DNA of 36,882 bases. Origin: Cohnella sp. CFH 77786 (GTDB lineage: Bacteria; Bacillota; Bacilli; Paenibacillales; Paenibacillaceae). The notes beneath the pieces are model-generated. The model made no database searches. It was not told the origin of the DNA and saw nothing but the letters and a program-made list of their open reading frames with translations. Below are positions 34,387-36,882 of the stretch, one piece after another. Numbering within the stretch: the stretch's first letter is position 1; each line of letters starts with the position of its first letter. A program made the translations under genes and the position numbers. The DNA lies in the NCBI RefSeq assembly GCF_019400745.1, contig NZ_WJIB01000028.1:1-36882 (forward strand), read 5' to 3'.

Positions 34387-35050
34387 AGCCGTTCTGCGCG
34401 ATTTGAAGATGACGGGGACCACGACGACCGCGGGCGGTCGGTACAACCTTGTCAGGATTACGGGCGAATGTACGGTCACGGGCGATTTGGCATCCAATCG
34501 ACTGTCCGTCACGGGGAATATGACCGTTCAGGGAGCCTTGAAAGGGGATCAATTGAAGCTGACCGGGGAATGCGCGATCGGAGGAACGATGCACGCCGGG
34601 AAGGTTCAGGGACGAGGCGAGCTTCGGATCGCGGGGGGCGCCCGGGCGGAGAATGTCGCGTTGACCGGCAATGTCAGCGTCGGAGGCGATTTCGAAGCCG
34701 GGAGGTTCGACCTGGCCGGGGCTTTCCAAATCGACGGGCTGCTCAGCGCGGACCGTCTCGACGTCCGGTTGCTCGGCCCCAGCCATGCGAGGGAAATCGG
34801 AGGCGAGATTCTGATCGTCAGGCGAAGCCGGGCTTTGAAGCTGCTGAACCTGGTGCACGCGAGCTCCGCAGCCGGGTTAAAAGCGGATGTGATCGAGGGG
34901 GATGCGCTCGATCTGTCTTATACGAACGCGAAGATCGTGCGCGGCAACAATGTCGTGCTCGGCCCGGGCTGCCGCGTCGACACCGTCGAATACCGGACCT
35001 CCCTGGAAGTCCACAAGAGCGCCGTCGTCTTGGAGCGCGTGCGAATCTAA
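34379..35050 (+). CDS. bacF: bactofilin BacF (YhbF-like)
   Basis: This 223-residue paralogue of the preceding gene begins at GTG 34379, 10 nt after AAAGGAG and inside the end of bacE, so translation is probably coupled. It shows the same beta-helix rungs (RITGECTVTGDLASNRLSVT, LKLTGECAIGGTMHAGKVQG, VSVGGDFEAGRFDLAGAFQI) and the same C-terminal block (KADVIEGDALDLSYTNAKIV, VVLGPGCRVDTVEYRTSLEV). The pair likely co-polymerise at the membrane. The products have no transmembrane segment. Confidence 0.88.
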   Translation: MSEAVLRDLKMTGTTTTAGGRYNLVRITGECTVTGDLASNRLSVTGNMTVQGALKGDQLKLTGECAIGGTMHAGKVQGRGELRIAGGARAENVALTGNVSVGGDFEAGRFDLAGAFQIDGLLSADRLDVRLLGPSHAREIGGEILIVRRSRALKLLNLVHASSAAGLKADVIEGDALDLSYTNAKIVRGNNVVLGPGCRVDTVEYRTSLEVHKSAVVLERVRI

Positions 35051-35092
35051 CCGGAAATTCAACGTTCTAACCGATAGAAGGAGAGGATTCCG

Positions 35093-36628
35093 TTGGCACA
35101 GAAGCAAAAAAACTTGGGGGTCGTCATCGCCGGCCTGCTGCTCGGCATTCTGATGGCTTCCATGGACAACACCATCGTCGCCACGGCGATGGGGAACATC
35201 GTCGGCGAACTGGGCGGCCTGGATAAATTCGTTTGGGTCACGTCCGCCTATATGGTAGCGGAGATGGCGGGCATGCCGATTTTCGGCAAGCTGTCCGACA
35301 TGTACGGTCGCAAAAAGTTTTTCATTTTCGGTCTCCTCGTCTTCATGGCGGGGTCGGTGCTGTGCGGCATGGCCACGAACATCACGGAGCTGGCGATATA
35401 CCGGGCCGTGCAGGGCATCGGGGGCGGCGCGCTCGTTCCGATCGCGTTCACGATCATGTTCGACGCGGTTCCGTACGAAATGCGGGGCAAGCTCGGCGGC
35501 TTGTTCGGCGCGGTGTTCGGGATGTCCAGCATTTTCGGGCCGCTGCTTGGCGCTTACATTACGGACCATATCGCGTGGGAGTGGGTGTTCTACATCAACT
35601 TGCCGCTGGGCGTGCTGGCCTTCGTCATGATCGCGTTCTTCTACAAGGAGTCGCATGAACATTCGAAGCAGCGTATCGACTGGTTCGGAGCATTGACGCT
35701 GCTTGGCGCGGTCGTCTGCCTCATGTTCGCTCTGGAGCTCGGCGGCAAAGAGTACGCCTGGGACTCCGCGCAAATCCTGTCCCTGTTCGGCGGATTCGCC
35801 GTGCTCGCCATCGTATTCCTGTTCGTGGAGACGAAGGCCGAGGAGCCGATCATTTCCTACTCGCTGTTCCGGAAGCGCCTCTACACGACAAGCGTGCTCA
35901 TCGCGCTGTTCAGCGGCGCGGGGTTCATCGTGGCGTCGGTGTACATCCCGATCTTCATCCAAGGCGTCCTCGGCGGGACGGCCACCAACTCCGGCCTCGT
36001 TCTGCTGCCGATGATGGTCGGATCGGTCGTGACCGCGAGCGTTGGCGGTTTCCTGATGACGAAGGTATCGTACCGGAATATCATGGTTCCGACGCTGGCG
36101 ATCTTGGTCGGGGGCACGATTTTGACCGCAACGCTGACGCCCGACGCAACCCGTTTTCTCGTCACCGTCTACATGGTGCTCATCGGTCTCGGCATCGGGG
36201 CTTCCTTCTCCGTGCTCGGCAACACCGCCATCCACGGCATCCCCGCGAATCAGCGCGGCACGGCCAGCTCTACGCTGAACTTCATCCGTTCTCTCGGCAT
36301 GACGATCGGCATCACCGTGTTCGGGATTATCCAAAGCCACGTGTTTCTGAATAAGCTGTCCGGCGTCTTCGGTGCCGGCGAAGGGAAAGCTCCGATGCCG
36401 GAAGGAATCAACTTCAAGGATCCGCATGCGCTGCTCACGCCGGAAGCGCGGGCGAACATTCCGCAAGAGGCGCTGGGCAAAATTTCGGAGATGCTGTCGT
36501 CTTCCATCACGTTTACGTTCGCATTGGCGATCGTCCCGGCGGTGCTGGCGCTGCTCGTGTCCTTGTTCATGGGACGTTCCAAGCTGGATCCGCAGGCTCA
36601 ATCCGGGGAATATTCGGGCGGGCATTGA
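35093..36628 (+). CDS. DHA2-family MFS drug exporter
   Basis: This 511-residue proton-driven efflux transporter has about 14 predicted helices, as usual for the EmrB/QacA (DHA2) group. It starts at TTG 35093, 6 nt after AGGAGAGG. Visible motifs are the helix-1 signature MASMDNTIVATAMGNIV, motif A in loop 2-3 (GKLSDMYGRKK) and motif C-like GMSSIFGPLLGAYI in helix 5. The long extracytoplasmic loop (about residues 425-470; VFGAGEGKAPMPEGINFKDP) before the last helix is typical. It lies 42 nt after bacF without a terminator, so read-through from the yhbD promoter is likely. Substrate cannot be told from sequence. Confidence 0.9.
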   Translation: MAQKQKNLGVVIAGLLLGILMASMDNTIVATAMGNIVGELGGLDKFVWVTSAYMVAEMAGMPIFGKLSDMYGRKKFFIFGLLVFMAGSVLCGMATNITELAIYRAVQGIGGGALVPIAFTIMFDAVPYEMRGKLGGLFGAVFGMSSIFGPLLGAYITDHIAWEWVFYINLPLGVLAFVMIAFFYKESHEHSKQRIDWFGALTLLGAVVCLMFALELGGKEYAWDSAQILSLFGGFAVLAIVFLFVETKAEEPIISYSLFRKRLYTTSVLIALFSGAGFIVASVYIPIFIQGVLGGTATNSGLVLLPMMVGSVVTASVGGFLMTKVSYRNIMVPTLAILVGGTILTATLTPDATRFLVTVYMVLIGLGIGASFSVLGNTAIHGIPANQRGTASSTLNFIRSLGMTIGITVFGIIQSHVFLNKLSGVFGAGEGKAPMPEGINFKDPHALLTPEARANIPQEALGKISEMLSSSITFTFALAIVPAVLALLVSLFMGRSKLDPQAQSGEYSGGH

Positions 36629-36645
36629 AGGCTGCGGGGTAACGG

Positions 36646-36680
36646 AAAGGAGCGGCTGCTTCGGCAACCGCTCCTTTTTC
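36646..36680 (+). terminator. intrinsic terminator after the MFS gene
   Basis: AAAGGAGCGG (36646-36655) pairs with CCGCTCCTTT (36668-36677) around a short loop containing CTTCGG, followed by a T run. It ends the yhbD-bacE-bacF-MFS unit. Confidence 0.9.
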
Positions 36681-36755
36681 CGTGTTTGACAGTGGCGGGC
36701 GCAGCCCGCTCGAACGAAAGCTCGGGATCGCAGCTTGGCGCCCGTCGCCAACCTG

Positions 36756-36882
36756 AAACCGCAAACCGCAAACCGCAAACCGCAAACCGCAAACCGCAAA
36801 CCGCAAACCGCAAACCGCAAACCGCAAACCGCAAACCGCAAACCGCAAACCGCAAACCGCAAACCGCAAACCGCAAACCGCA
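36756..36882. repeat. perfect heptanucleotide repeat (AAACCGC)n, 18 units to window end
   Basis: From 36756 the 7-bp unit AAACCGC repeats without a single error for 127 bp and is cut by the window edge. Because 7 is not a multiple of 3, every frame cycles through the same seven codons, and no stop occurs on either strand. The minus strand therefore shows long false reading frames (RFAVCGL repeated). It begins 76 bp after the terminator of the MFS gene, so unless a gene starts beyond the window it is intergenic. Confidence 0.95.

Noticed and set aside
34877..36862. A 661-codon minus-strand frame starting in the heptanucleotide repeat
   Set aside because: It is antisense to bacF and the MFS gene, and its N-terminus is only translated AAACCGC repeat. 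The plus-strand transporter has all family motifs.

Overview
The window looks like a chromosome segment of a GC-rich member of the Paenibacillaceae (Paenibacillus/Cohnella type). Three large secreted proteins end in three S-layer homology (SLH) domains, ribosome binding sites are strong and Gram-positive in style, GTG and TTG starts are used, and a yhbD-bacE-bacF (bactofilin) block known from Bacillus is present. The genus is an inference from style and gene content.

Layout. 1-432 is non-coding: a short G-rich tandem repeat, then about 220 bp with only one hairpin. 433-31627 is a surface-protein and signalling block made of five rightward transcription units: (1) an SLH protein with 14 RCC1 repeats; (2) a REC-LuxR response regulator followed by a 3399-residue SLH protein with four beta-helix modules; (3) siaB-siaC-siaA-like genes, a CheA-like Hpt/ATPase kinase and a Tat-type lipoprotein amine oxidase; (4) an SLH protein with five cadherin-like repeats, trailed by a decayed SLH pseudogene; (5) a giant hybrid sensor kinase plus a REC protein. 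Between units 2 and 3 lie a decayed fragment of a second amine oxidase gene and an 18-copy, 50-bp minisatellite. 31628-36882 differs: a leftward VanZ-RDD membrane protein, a rightward yhbD-bacE-bacF-MFS exporter set with its own palindromic operator candidates, and a perfect heptanucleotide repeat that runs off the window end.

The main discovery is a shared promoter architecture. All five units of the first block, and none of the others, carry a copy of a box close to CCYNACTTTGGTCAGGTGT. In every copy the TCAGGTG part (TAAGGTG in the fifth) starts exactly 27 nt before the first base of a TANAAT -10 hexamer, and there is no recognisable -35 hexamer. This is the geometry expected for an activator bound at about -40. 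The block therefore appears to be one local regulon joining three S-layer-anchored proteins with their own signalling apparatus. The REC-LuxR regulator of unit 2, itself behind a box, is the obvious candidate activator.

The signalling part is also unusual. A SiaA/B/C phosphatase-kinase-phosphoprotein switch is present without its usual diguanylate cyclase partner SiaD. It is instead joined to a CheA-like Hpt/ATPase protein whose whole architecture is repeated as the C-terminal half of the hybrid kinase in unit 5. How these parts connect biochemically is inference; no function was tested here.
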